64,000 bases of DNA. Origin: Blastobasis lacticolella (lineage: Eukaryota > Arthropoda > Insecta > Lepidoptera > Blastobasidae). The notes under the pieces are model-generated. The model ran no database searches. It was not told the origin of the DNA and saw nothing but the letters and a program-made list of their open reading frames with translations. Made by a program: the position numbers and the translations under genes. Where the stretch lies: positions 10,577,001 through 10,641,000 of the forward strand of contig LR990054.1 of the NCBI GenBank assembly GCA_905147135.1, read 5' to 3'. Below are positions 55,701 to 64,000 of the stretch, piece by piece (the stretch's first letter is position 1; every line of letters starts with the position of its first letter).

Positions 55701-58700
55701 GTACAATATTTACAGTATACAGTATATTTATAGTATACAGTTATTGGCACCCCCTTTACTATAATGATTGGCAGTGCCAAGAATTCGTTGCGTGGCGAAA
55801 GTGTTTTTAAGTATTTCACAACTATTATTTTATTCTATTCTAATTCTGGCTTCTGAAATTGTTAAAACATAAAGCAACAATTAAAAAAAAAACAATTTTT
55901 GCATTGGCATAGGTGCCAATAAAATAGACTTTAGTACAAGAATAAAATCAGTCATTGGCACCCAACAAATTAGAGTTGTAAATGCTTCTAAAACCCAATT
56001 AAAATGATTGTTTATTTATTAAGCTAAATATAATTAAATATAAATATTCGTGGACAAATTCACACAGCGCCATCTAGCCCCAAACTAAGCAAAGCTTGTA
56101 CTATGGGCGCTAGATAACTGATATAATACTAAAATACTTTTTAAATACATACTTATTATATATAGAACACCCAGACCCGTCACAGAAATTAAAATTCATA
56201 ATTTCAATTTCTGCCCGGCCGGGAATCGAACCCGGGTCCTCTTGCGTGGCAGACCAGCATGTTGACCATTGAACCACTCAGGTCGTCAAAGCTAAACATA
56301 GAAAGTAATTTTTGAAATGAAATAAGATAGTTTTTAACATACCTGGTCCTTGTTGAATTCATAAGAAACTCCATTAAACGAGCGCAATCTTCGGACGCTT
56401 CGAGGTTTTTTTGTTTGCTGTGTAGTTAATTTGTAATTAACTACACAGCAAACAAAAAAACTTAATCAAGTTAATTAATGTGTAGAAAATTACTATTAAC
56501 CAATTATAACGATGCCAACAAAGATTTCAAAACAAATATTAATTTCCTTTAATTGGTACACTAATTCTTTATATTTGTGTTGTAAGTTGCACGTGCCAAT
56601 CATTAGTGTGGGTGCCAACAATTGTATACGTTCCCCTACGTGCTATACGGAATTAATAATAAATTGTATCGAATAGAGGGCTATGTTGAATATTGTTGGA
56701 TGTCAATCGTTTGGGAATAAAAACGTGTTACAACAAATTAATTCATTGGTAAAACAGGTTTATATTCCCTAACATTTGACATTCAAGAACAAGATAGAGC
56801 TTAACCATGGACTCTTAGAGATATGGGTGCACCGATAATTAACGTATACAACAGAATGCAAATTGGAATAACTCGTAAAGTAGATGAGCGTAACGAGGAC
56901 TTCAAAGTCCCAGCAGCCGAAAATGAATAACATGTTTTCTCCTAGAGATTTTTACAAAATTAATATTGCAATGGTGAGCTCACAACCCATCTCCATCTCT
57001 CTTTTGGGCTGGCATAGACCATTATGTGAGAAGGTGGTCAAACATCTGGCTATAATAGATTTCAGAATTAAATACCTATACTTTTATGTTGGCCCTGTGA
57101 TGATGGCGCTGTTGTTGACAATAAAACGACATTTCAAAATTATTTCGATTTTTGTAGGCTGTAAAGATCCATGAAACTGCAGACAGAAAACTACCTAAAA
57201 CAGTGACAAACAAGCAACCTACCTCCATCGTCTCTTGGGCTGCTTAGCATCGTCTGGCTCGGAGTACTTAATCACAACTCCATTGACGGTGTTGGTGTCA
57301 GCGGTCAGTTTCCCCGAGAGGCCGAAGTTCGGTTTCTCTTTCTCTTCGCCGTTGCCTTCTTGCTTCACCTCGGTCTTGCCCCAACTGTATTCCTTACTGT
57401 CCTCCGCCTCGAATCTGTGTCAGAATTCAGCAAATGAGAGGCTTGCCGATGGAAACAAAAGGGGAGCGACAGAGTTAGATAAGGCACTAATAAGATATAA
57501 TCCAACTGTTAATGTGGGAGTTTCTGGGTGAGTGTGGATATTGCCATATTAAATAACATAGTGTTAAAATATTAATCAAAAATAAGGATGGTTTCATTGC
57601 TACACGTTTCGGCGGCGCCGTCACTCGCCGCTGTTCCACAAGGCGCGCTTGATAGCGTAGCACTGTGTAAATTTCAAGTGTCTAGCTATTGCGGTTCCAA
57701 AGATGCAATCATAAAGATATAATCACAAGGAGTACGAGTGTATGGGTAGCGCCATAGTGGCGGCCGGGATGTCGGCCTGATGACGTCACACACGTATTCG
57801 CGCTCCTAACGAAATTATATTTGTAATCTCAACTTGAAAACTATTTTGGATACTTCCTCATTGTGAACATTATTTCTGATCAAAAGCATAAAGCACATTA
57901 ATTGAATATAGTGATTCGTGCTTGATTGCTGGCTCATACCTGGTTTTCCGCTCCCTCCTTGGCTCCTGCTTAACCGGGCGATCGGGCTCGCGTTCACGGT
58001 CGCGCTCGGGCTCGCGGTCAACGTCGGCGCGGTCGGGCGGCCGCCGCGGGCGTTCGGCGCGGTCAGGGCGGTCAGGGCGGTCAGGGCGTTCAGGGCGTTC
58101 GGGGCGTTCGACGCGGTCGGGGCGTTCGACGCGGTCAGGGCGTTCAACGCGGTCCGGGCGTTCGACGCGGTCAGGGCGTTCGACTCGTTCGGGGCGGTCG
58201 CGGCGCGCGCGTTCGTCGTCCCGTGGTCGCTGCCCGCGGGAATCTTCTGCACTGCGAGACCTAGACCGCTCCCGGCTGGAGGATATAAAGCTGCAGTTAT
58301 TTTGACTGCCCGCACGGGAGGACTGACAGTTGTATGCAACATACAACTGCATCGAAATATCGGGCTACTCGTGTGGAAACCCAGAAAACGCTTCTAAATT
58401 AAAATGTTTAAATTGAAACATAACATTTAACTTGGTCTTTGAAAATATACAATTTACGATGACCGACCTAATCACAAAAATCTATGAGCTGGGAACTCTG
58501 AGACTGGTTGTTAAGTATAGGTTTAGGTCCTCAGCATTGATCAGGCTGGTAAACCAGGGTTGACCTTGGTCAAATATCGGGCTACTCGTATAAAAACCTA
58601 GATAACGCTTCTAAGTAAAAAGTTTCAATTGAAACATTACATTTAACTCGGTCGTTGGAAATATACAATCTACGATGGCCGTAATCACCAAAATCTATGA

Positions 58701-61700
58701 CGTCAGTGGGCACTGGGCGAACAGACAGACCGCTGATCTCGCAAGTTCTTCTTAATAAAAAATTAGTAATAAAAAAAATGGATACAACTCACCTACGTGG
58801 CGGCATGGGCTTGTCTTGGCGCGCTGGGCGGTCGCGACGCGGCGGCTCGCGCGGCCTGCAACCGATCAACACACTGCGTCACGCTACGCCAAGGTCACTA
58901 CGCATTTCACTGTACGGTGGATTCGCGACGACCGATACCATTATGACACGAAAATCCACTAGATGGCGCTGTGTTTCCGTTGTCGGCATTATCCGTATCC
59001 TTTTTGGGATTTCGCGATTTCAAAATTAACAAAATGTCACTTCTAAGTATGTGAGGTCTGATGTCTGACGATATCTTCTTGGTGACGCCATCTGGTGGAT
59101 TTTGAAATCGCGATAACCCTCATAGAGTGTAAAAGCAATCAAATTGGAACTTATTGCGGTCAGCATACGGCAGAATTTGGCGTAGCAAAATAAAATTACT
59201 CTTAATTTCGCTATGCCAATTTCAGCCGTATCCGGGGCACATTAGAAAGCATTTCGATCGCTATTGCAGTCGAGGCGGATCGTGGGAGCAACGGAAATAC
59301 ACCGATAGCTCTACGGTCAGCACTGCTGTCAAACTCTTGCCATGTCATTGGGTAGAATAGATCTGTCTACTATAAGCGGCGGATTCTATCCAATAGCATA
59401 GAAGCATTTTGACAACAGTCATCGCATTAAAGTCGCGCCAAATAGTCGGTTTTCGTAGCGCGGTAGCCCTCGCCATGACGACAGCCACGTTACACGGTCG
59501 TGTTTATCAAAAGATAAGGCAAATGGGGCATTTTATTTTCTCAACAAACCAAACTGGAAGCGTAATTGCAGTCTACTCTGACTCTAACTCGTCACATTGT
59601 CAGGATTAAAAATTAATTTCAATCTCATGAAGAAATGTTTTAATATGTATAAATTGATACAAAACAACCATTAAAATAAGAGTAGACCATAAGGTGACCC
59701 ATTACATAAAAAAATCATATTATTGTCAAAATGTTTTGCATTTTTTTTTATAATTTCAAAATACTTAATTTAAAAATTTTATGCAATAGACCTGATTGTA
59801 ATCCAGGCAGTTTTGACAAATCACAAATTCTGACTTTTAATATAAAAATAAAATATATTATGTAAAATTTGTACCAGTTAAGTACATAATTAACCAGAAG
59901 GTAACATCCAACACGAATTGGCACTCCTATAGATACACTTACCATATACTCGAGATTTAAACGACGAATTGTTGAGCGTTACCTATATAAGGTTGATCCA
60001 ATCGTGGATTTCTCTTACAAGCTATTACTATCGTAATAACGATATTGCTTTTGCAATTTCTAACAATTATATCGTATAATTATGGAAGAAATTATTATCA
60101 CTGCTTTATCATCTTGTAGTTGTAACATGTTGTTTTAGTACTTTCTAAACTCCAATATGATAATTTCATTTTTTTTTCATAGTATAAACTCGTTTGTAAG
60201 TGCAACTCAATTGTTGCATTACTTATCAGCGCCATAAAATGGCAAGTTTTCTGCATCGTAAACAGCCTTCTTACTTCATGCTTGGTCACTCGAACGAAAT
60301 AAATTACTGTTAGGTGTGTATTTCACATTCGAAATTCATGGTTCCAGATTGTGTTAATTGTAATATGGTCTTCCTGCCTCATTTATTGGCAATTACATTT
60401 TTAAGTCAATAAAATTTGTTTGGTTGTGTTATCTGAGAAAAGCACATTTTGCTATATGCAGCAACATTCTGATATTATTATCTTTATATTGCCTATATTG
60501 GAAACGATCTTCAAATTATCTCATGTTAGTAATCTTCTATAATGGTTCTTTCATAATATATATGATTGTATCACTGTTTACAATACTTAAAAATCTTCAT
60601 TCATTCAGCGAAATTGTCTGCATCCGTCTATATTTATACAAGCGCTCGTAGCATCTAGATCCATCTATAATGTTTTGACAACAACACATATTTGTTCTTT
60701 GATTGTAAGAAGTATTAAAATACCTTTCTAAATATTCTCTTGGGGGTACATATTTTTATGTAGGTACCTATACAATCACCATTCCCGTTCCTCGTTTGTC
60801 TTCTTATATTTAATGTTTCATCTTGTTGTAATTGTTTCATTATATGAAACATTTCCGAAAAATAGAGCCTCATAATGTCTCTTGACCTTGAAGTAAAAAT
60901 ACTTGCGTTTCGTGAGGTTGAACACAATGTGAACATTTACGGTTGAATAAACCTTTTACGCGGCGACACCGTGATGTTTTTAAAATGGAAGGTTCCCGGC
61001 ATGGTCTCTGTTACTGCAAGCATTTACAGTAGAGATTACACTGGAAGTGTAAGGTTAAGATTGGGTCTCTCATGTAACTCCTCAATTAAACACATGTCAT
61101 CTGTGAGGGTAAAGTGTCCCAAAGAGTTGACAAGAACAAGATTCACACATGCCTAGCATCGGAAACGGTAAAATGCCATTGAAACCGCAACAGATTATTA
61201 TAATTTTCAGCTCATTACAAGCTTCTGTAGAGATGCCACTGTAAAAACAAATACAGTTATTTAACGGCGCGAGCACGACCATTTGGATGTAAACACACAT
61301 AGTTCAATGTAAAAATTCAGGTGGAAACACCCCTATGGATGGATATTACACAAAATAAGTCATTACTGTAATCCCAAGTAGTACAAGCAACTATTACAGT
61401 CCAGTGGTTTGATGCTAATACAAAACAGCTTACCTCTCGGAATATTGTTCTTGATACCTCTCCCTCCTCTCGTGGTATTCCCTCTGGAATCGGTCCGCGT
61501 CCGGAGGTCCATGCCTGCACAAAACATTTTACTTGTACTTATATATAAATATAATAATGTGTTTCTACTTGTTGGATTTTCTTTGTAAAGGCTTGATTAT
61601 CTATCTAGACAAATTAATAGGGTTGCGTAATGAAATAACTCAGGAGGGTAAACTGGGCTGTACTTACTTCTCCCTGAAGTCTCTTCCATCATCATAGCCC

Positions 61701-64000
61701 TGTCTTTTTGGTCCACGATCTTCATATTGATGATCGTAACGATTATTGTGGTAAGCTAGAACAAAAAGATACATTGGTTCGTTTAGTCTACATTTGACTA
61801 GTTCTACTTTTGACATCATAGTCTATTTTTGACTGATTCTGCATTTGACCGATTCTACATTCAACCGATTCTTTAAAACATTAATATATAAAATCAAAAG
61901 TAGAAAATAGTGGTGTGGGGGATACATTTGTTAATTAGGGCAGGATTTACAATAATATTCCGAAAAACCTGTACCTGTACCTGTGGAACTTACCGACAAT
62001 CTTACACACAGATTTATGAAACATAATGAACTAATGATTTTTCTAAACGTTAAATTTGTATTTGAAAGTGGCCTAATGGTATAGATAGGGCTCCGACTCA
62101 TATGCGAGAGTATTTTCAAAGAAGAGAAATAAAACCTAAAAGTATTGTCCTTTTGTTTAAATGTATTAGGTTCGAGAGTACAATAGAACAGCAAACATTA
62201 TTTTTGTACCTTTATTTTCAATTCCACTAATTCGTTTTAAGATAAGGCGTACACAAACAAGGTACATAAAAGTCAAAGAAATATTATTTGCATTGATGAA
62301 TGTTATCTCTTGGGCAGCTTATCTTTTCTATTTCAATAGGGTAATAAAAGCATCCCAATACTTCTTTTGCGAAAAGCAAAACCCCAAAAAAAACTTTTAA
62401 CATCCTTGGGTAGGTACTTAAATCAAGATTATTTAACGAAAGTACATAATATGATGGTAACATGGTACCTAACACTAAGAAAATAATCTACTTATTGAAA
62501 AGCAAAAATGTATGGACTCAATCGGCGTAGCCGGACGCGCCTGGCCGGGCGGCCGCACACGCATATGTTCAATGCGGTGGCCATACAGCTGTGCACACGA
62601 CTCATATGGCCGCGTTTGTTAGCACAGCGCCGACTCTTTAATATTTTGGCTAGCAGCGAAAGTGTTAACTCAGAAAAGAGCCATTGATACATGGCGGCAC
62701 TGGGATTCGAACCCGGTACTTCTCGCTTACGAGTCGGATACCTGAACCGCTCGGCCACCGACTCTCCTATTATTTGATCATAAAAACTGTTTGACCGTAA
62801 TATTTAACCTTTCAAAGGGTTTTGTTTACCTACTGTCACAGAATACAGACAGAATAGCACCAACTAGGTTATAATAAAATCCTTTTTTATACCACATAAT
62901 GGCAAACAAACTTGCGCCTGGAGACATTTGCAATAAAAGGGGGTAACACTCCCGTGTTGACAACCCCGTTATTTTATTCTAAAAATAAACTGATCATTTA
63001 TAGAACATAATAAAATTATTTGCCCGGCAAAACTAGGCCGCAATGCCTGTCCGCGCGTTGGGGCATTTTGTATGGCTAAACGAGCCCGCCCGCACTCGCG
63101 TAGCGCTGATTTCGTATGGACCGGCGAATCAAGTCGTGCGCACTCGCGTAACGCCAGTTACAACCCTAAATCTGAACACTAACCGATGCTCTTACAGTAA
63201 TGGAAGATATCATGATGAAAACTGCATATTCAAGCCACTGAATGTATAACCACGATCCAATCTGGTCAGTTTCTCTATTAACAGGGTAACAGAGGACTTG
63301 CTCCACTGTAATTACCTTATCTGCCAAATCCTGAAGCATGGTCAGACATTATTATAATAAACTTGACATACCTCTTTGATTTTCTCTGGGGTGATATTCT
63401 TCTCTTGGCTTCCTATGATACTCTTCAGGTGAAGGGTGCTTTTCCATTCTCTGATACCTAATAAAAATTATAAGCACAATAAAATATCAACATATTCAAA
63501 TCTGCTACTCATATTTACGAAGTATGACTCTACATGAAAAATGTACATGTTTGTTTGTTCATAGCAGTGAGTGAAAATTAATGATTTAGCCATTCTTGAT
63601 GACATATGAGAATCTTGTTGGTTGATATGGAAGGCTGAGAATTTATTATTATGGTGCACAGATGTTGAATAAAATTTCAAACTAATATAAAAATAGGAGG
63701 GTATGTAAGAATACCTCTTGAATTCGTTATCTCCTTGTCTGCGACCATATTCCTCATACTGTATGTTTTTGTCAAACTTGTGCCTGTCTGTTTTGTCTTG
63801 AAAGGTTGCATATCTGTACAAACAATTATTTATAAGCAAAATCTCTAATATTCCTATGAAATGTATAATACAAAATATAATGCTGTACTAACTTGTCTCT
63901 ATTTTGTCTTTCATACTGATAATGCTCTTGATATGGTCTCCTATCTTTACTTGAGCCCCTGTAAAACCGCTGCACTTCACGTTCCCGCTCATATTCTTCC
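49650..64000 (-). CDS. SNIP1: SNIP1-like FHA-domain nuclear protein (11 exons, 5' end outside window)
   Basis: Orthologue of Smad nuclear-interacting protein 1, which in animals acts in the nucleus in spliceosome and miRNA-processing complexes; its FHA domain binds phosphothreonine. Minus-strand exons: 64000-63893 (running off the window), 63813-63715, 63457-63372, 61755-61668, 61514-61434, 58855-58793, 58275-57940, 57414-57223, 54083-53869, 50654-50484, 49726-49650. All phases agree, giving about 504 residues. Identity rests on KPNFGLSG, NGVVIKYSEP and an FHA domain with YIHRQSAFLIGRDKKVADI, HPSVSKQHA, RVRPYIIDL, SANGTFVNNKRI and REYVLLHE. The start codon lies outside the window. Confidence 0.92.
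49777..49912. mobile_element. MITE, copy B
   Basis: Same element as 33234-33371 in the opposite orientation. The left end TTACCATGAGCTCTTATAGC and the right end TTTATAAAGTTCATGGTAA form imperfect inverted repeats. Here it lies in the last SNIP1 intron. Confidence 0.55.
50190..50440 (-). repeat. interspersed repeat in SNIP1 last intron
   Basis: It contains AGTCCACTGCAGGACTTAGG, GCCTCTCCTACGAAAAAGG, ATAATCTCCACGC and AGATCGCAGTATTTG. Related pieces are at about 10160-10205 (same strand) and 34070-34170 (complement). It is probably a piece of a non-LTR element; no coding part is visible. Confidence 0.45.
50484..50654 (-). CDS. SNIP1: SNIP1 exon: second half of FHA domain
   Basis: Starts after CCCCACAG with the 2 nt completing Glu, then SANGTFVNNKRIDARRYVEL, LERDVVKFGFSQREYVLLHE and an acidic stretch KDDAQDDDQEPQQLG. 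SANGTFVN is the conserved FHA turn that contacts the phosphopeptide backbone. The first half of the domain lies 3.2 kb upstream, beyond the tandem array. The donor GTGTGT is weak; without it the frame stops at 50473. Confidence 0.9.
50655..53868 (-). other. SNIP1 intron containing the exon-end array
   Basis: This intron splits the FHA domain. Its 5' part (51058 upwards) is the tandem array described separately. Its 3' part (50655-51057) holds a relic of a dispersed repeat (GGCATTTGACCGCCATTTCA, GCCGAAGATAGATCATGCC) that also occurs at 7041-7110. Confidence 0.8.
51058..53960 (-). repeat. 21-copy tandem array of an exon end plus 5' splice site (SNIP1 FHA exon)
   Basis: Each unit contains, on the minus strand, the last 84-92 nt of the FHA exon (from CAGCACGCCGCGCTGCAG to ATCGACCTGG), the donor GTACGTATGCC and about 50 bp of intron ending CATGGGGGCAGCAC. 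I count 21 copies of the exon-end/donor motif. Exon-end positions run from 53869, the copy joined to the rest of the exon, to 51108. Units are 139 bp (12), 134 bp (5) and 141 bp (3), differing only in the GC-rich spacer; they sum exactly to the 2761 bp between first and last donor. A GTGCTGC microhomology sits at the array borders. The coding part seems identical in all copies. Confidence 0.93.
53869..54083 (-). CDS. SNIP1: SNIP1 exon: first half of FHA domain (source of the array)
   Basis: A 215-nt exon after CTCCCCAG. It reads FYPFKGDKALPILYIHRQSA, FLIGRDKKVADIALEHPSVS, KQHAALQYRATPFARADGSQ and GRRVRPYIIDL, ending with the first base of Glu before GTACGT. Gly-Arg of IGRD and Ser/His of SKQH are FHA phosphothreonine-binding positions. 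It is the only copy with the upstream half of the exon, so it must be the functional one. Its last ~90 nt have been amplified into the adjoining intron. Confidence 0.93.
54243..54332 (-). mobile_element. Jockey-like LINE 3' end, interrupted
   Basis: + strand TTTTTTTATACCACTTAGGT, CCTGCCTGATGGTAAGCAG and TATGGACGTTTGCAATAC match 14640-14730. The match stops where the inverted-repeat element at 54333 begins, so that element apparently inserted into the older LINE copy. Confidence 0.6.
54632..54722 (+). repeat. GTAGG/GGGTA-rich imperfect microsatellite
   Basis: Irregular runs such as GTAGTGGTAGGGTAGGTGTAG and AGGGTAGAGTAGGGTAGG lead into GTCGCGCCGGGCC. The layout matches 6750-6822, where the tract also leads into a GCG-containing segment. 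Confidence 0.5.
56030..56287 (-). mobile_element. tRNA-derived SINE
   Basis: The minus-strand head has a polymerase III A box (GAGTGGTTCAATGGTC) and B box (GGGTTCGATTCCC) in a tRNA-Gly-like frame (CTGCCACGCAAGAGG). The body follows with GACGGGTCTGGGTGTTC, CTAGCGCCCATAGTACAAGC and TTTGGGGCTAGATGGCGCTG. It is a lepidopteran SINE. A 3' fragment of the same family lies at 46376-46450. Confidence 0.75.
56405..56461. repeat. perfect 27-bp hairpin with 3-nt loop
   Basis: The left arm GTTTTTTTGTTTGCTGTGTA continues GTTAATT, the loop is TGT, and the right arm AATTAAC runs into TACACAGCAAACAAAAAAAC. There are no mismatches in 27 bp. It sits inside the transposon at 54333-56636. Confidence 0.85.
57223..57414 (-). 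CDS. SNIP1: SNIP1 exon: conserved segment before the FHA domain
   Basis: This 192-nt exon reads FEAEDSKEYSWGKTEVKQEG, then KPNFGLSGKLTADTNTVNGV, VIKYSEPDDAKQPKRRW and the first two bases of Arg, joining WR to FYPFKGDKA in the next exon. The KPNFGLSG and TNT-x-x-GVVIKY motifs are strongly conserved in SNIP1 proteins. It is bounded by acceptor ACACAG and donor GTAGGT. Confidence 0.92.
57940..58275 (-). CDS. SNIP1: SNIP1 exon: RS stretch and RVERPD hexapeptide repeats
   Basis: This 336-nt exon begins after ATCCTCCAG with SRERSRSRSAED, a short RS-type stretch. It continues with tandem ERPDRV/ERPDRP units coded by an imperfect 18-bp repeat (about 58065-58195), then EPERDREREPDRP and VKQEPRRERKTR. 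VKQE resembles a SUMO consensus (inference). Low-complexity charged repeats fit the disordered N-terminal half of SNIP1. All three minus frames and plus frames are open over the repeat; the spliced frame is fixed by the neighbouring phases. Confidence 0.88.
58355..58712. repeat. intronic direct duplication
   Basis: Copy 1 (about 58355-58495) and copy 2 (about 58573-58712) share AATATCGGGCTACTCGT, ACGCTTCTAA, CATTTAACT and GAAATATACAAT, in the same orientation about 218 bp apart, with visible divergence. It lies in the SNIP1 intron upstream of the hexapeptide exon. Confidence 0.65.
58793..58855 (-). CDS. SNIP1: SNIP1 small Arg/Pro-rich exon
   Basis: This 63-nt exon after CGGTTGCAG reads PREPPRRDRPARQDKPMPPR. 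One nt at the start and two at the end complete the neighbouring codons. The donor is GTGAGT. Its GC-rich coding block contrasts with the AT-rich intron. Confidence 0.82.
   Translation of the reverse strand, partial: AARAAASRPPSAPRQAHAAT
59006..59232. repeat. two small inverted repeats in SNIP1 intron
   Basis: GGGATTTCGCGATTTCAAAAT and its near complement GGATTTTGAAATCGCGATA bound about 59006-59118. A second imperfect hairpin (CGGCAGAATTTGGCGTAGC with GCTATGCCAATTTCAGCCG) lies at 59167-59232. Both are MITE-like and non-coding. The rest of 58856-61433 shows no exon. Confidence 0.5.
61434..61514 (-). CDS. SNIP1: SNIP1 exon (Arg/Glu/Tyr-rich)
   Basis: This 81-nt exon after GTGCAG reads HGPPDADRFQREYHERRERY then QEQYSE and two bases of Arg. 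Phases fit both neighbours. This part of SNIP1 is charged and probably disordered. An ATG at the exon start in another frame (ATGGACCTCC) is not in the gene's frame. Confidence 0.87.
61668..61755 (-). CDS. SNIP1: SNIP1 exon (YHNNRYDHQYED)
   Basis: This 88-nt exon after GTTCTAG reads YHNNRYDHQYEDRGPKRQGY then DDGRDFRE, ending with two bases of Lys before GTAAGT. The first two bases complete Ala with the G that ends the previous exon. A second open frame on the same strand runs into a stop within four codons. Confidence 0.86.
62510..62766 (-). mobile_element. tRNA-derived SINE, second family
   Basis: The minus-strand head GGAGAGTCGGTGGCCGAGCG, then GTTCAGG, and a B box GGGTTCGAATCCC resemble a Leu/Ser-type tRNA. 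The body follows with GGCTCTTTTCTGAGTTAACA and GCGCTGTGCTAACAAACGCG. It is not a functional tRNA, because the anticodon arm is irregular and the acceptor stem is unpaired. It lies in a SNIP1 intron. Confidence 0.6.
62884..62975 (-). mobile_element. Jockey-like LINE 3' end, degraded
   Basis: + strand TTTTTTATACCACATAATGG, then GACATTTGCAATAAAAGGGG and GTTGACAACCCCG align with 14640-14770 with deletions. It is intronic in SNIP1. Confidence 0.5.
63372..63457 (-). CDS. SNIP1: SNIP1 exon (YQRMEKHPSPEEYHR)
   Basis: This 86-nt exon after TTTATTAG reads YQRMEKHPSPEEYHRKPREE then YHPRENQR and the first base of Ala, before GTATGT. It is charged and Tyr/Arg/Glu-rich like its neighbours, and the phases fit on both sides. 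Confidence 0.87.
63715..63813 (-). CDS. SNIP1: SNIP1 exon (YATFQDKTDRHKFDKN)
   Basis: This 99-nt exon after TTTGTACAG reads YATFQDKTDRHKFDKNIQYE then EYGRRQGDNEFK and two bases of Arg, before GTATTC. One initial base completes Lys with the AA that ends the previous exon. Confidence 0.87.
63893..64000 (-). CDS. SNIP1: SNIP1 exon running off the right edge
   Basis: At least 108 nt of open coding sequence: EEYEREREVQRFYRGSSKDR, then RPYQEHYQYERQNRD and two bases of Lys before GTTAGT. The start of the exon and of the gene lie beyond 64000. An AG inside (TTTTACAG at about 63960) could in principle be an acceptor, but the frame upstream is open and similar in composition, so I read it as one exon. 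Confidence 0.8.

Larger units (their letters stand above)
54333..56636. mobile_element. 2.3-kb non-autonomous DNA transposon with TTGGCAC subterminal motifs
   Basis: The left end GGGTAACGTATATAATGATT, followed by GGCAC, and the complement of the right end (GGGGAACGTATACAATTGTT, then GGCAC) form inverted repeats. TA on both sides (54331-54332, 56637-56638) fits a TA target duplication. TTGGCAC or GTGCCAA motifs recur inside (about 55740-55780, 55900-55920, 55950-55960, 56590-56620). No transposase frame is visible. A GTAGG-rich tract (54632-54722), a SINE (56030-56287) and a perfect hairpin (56405-56461) lie inside. It fills most of the SNIP1 intron before the FHA exon. Confidence 0.55.

Noticed and set aside
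56216..56287. tRNA-Gly-like sequence on the minus strand
   Set aside because: The acceptor stem does not pair and a SINE body follows directly, so it is the head of a SINE, not a tRNA gene.
57918..58397. + strand open frames rich in Arg/Ser/Gly or Ala/Val/Phe over 57918-58397, and a minus frame of 175 codons
   Set aside because: They are shadows of the hexapeptide repeat exon; only one minus frame joins both neighbouring exons in phase.
62690..62766. tRNA-Leu/Ser-like sequence on the minus strand
   Set aside because: The anticodon arm is irregular, the acceptor stem is unpaired, and repeat-like sequence continues from it.

Overview
The window is animal nuclear DNA, almost certainly from a moth or butterfly. 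It has small exons in long repeat-filled introns, tRNA-derived SINEs and Jockey- and RTE-type LINE fragments of kinds common in Lepidoptera, many short inverted-repeat elements, and an LTR element resembling mag of the silkworm. Two protein-coding genes converge tail to tail; nearly everything else is intron, intergenic spacer or transposable element.

Gene 1, + strand, about 1.9-47.9 kb, is the orthologue of sevenless/ROS1, a receptor tyrosine kinase. I placed 36 exons by reading splice sites and codon phase. They join without a phase break into 2442 codons plus a stop. The order is a Cys-rich N-terminal part, fibronectin type III domains alternating with YWTD-like beta-propellers, a transmembrane helix (exon 35234-35449), a tyrosine kinase (exons 41441-46243) and a C-terminal tail ending at 47862. 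The signal peptide and first exon(s) lie left of the window. A 17.7-kb intron (1967-19671) follows the first visible exon. Two introns start with GC instead of GT.

Inside the sevenless intron after the transmembrane exon, on the opposite strand, is an intact-looking mag-type Ty3/gypsy LTR retrotransposon (36199-40615). It has two identical 85-bp LTRs, a 5-bp target duplication and one 1378-codon gag-pol frame.

Gene 2, - strand, from the right edge to about 49.65 kb, is the orthologue of SNIP1, a nuclear FHA-domain protein. Eleven exons cover an Arg/Glu/Tyr-rich N-terminal part, a hexapeptide-repeat exon, the conserved pre-FHA segment, an FHA domain split over two exons and a short tail. Its first exon(s) lie right of the window.

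The most striking feature is at 51058-53960. The 3' end of the first FHA exon, its GTACGT 5' splice site and the start of the intron are tandemly amplified to 21 copies, in units of 134, 139 and 141 bp with an 826-bp higher-order period. Smaller duplications across exon-intron borders occur at three places in sevenless (25.2-25.7 kb, 35.4/35.8 kb, 45.9-46.1 kb), and the duplicated coding pieces differ from the real exons mostly at synonymous positions.
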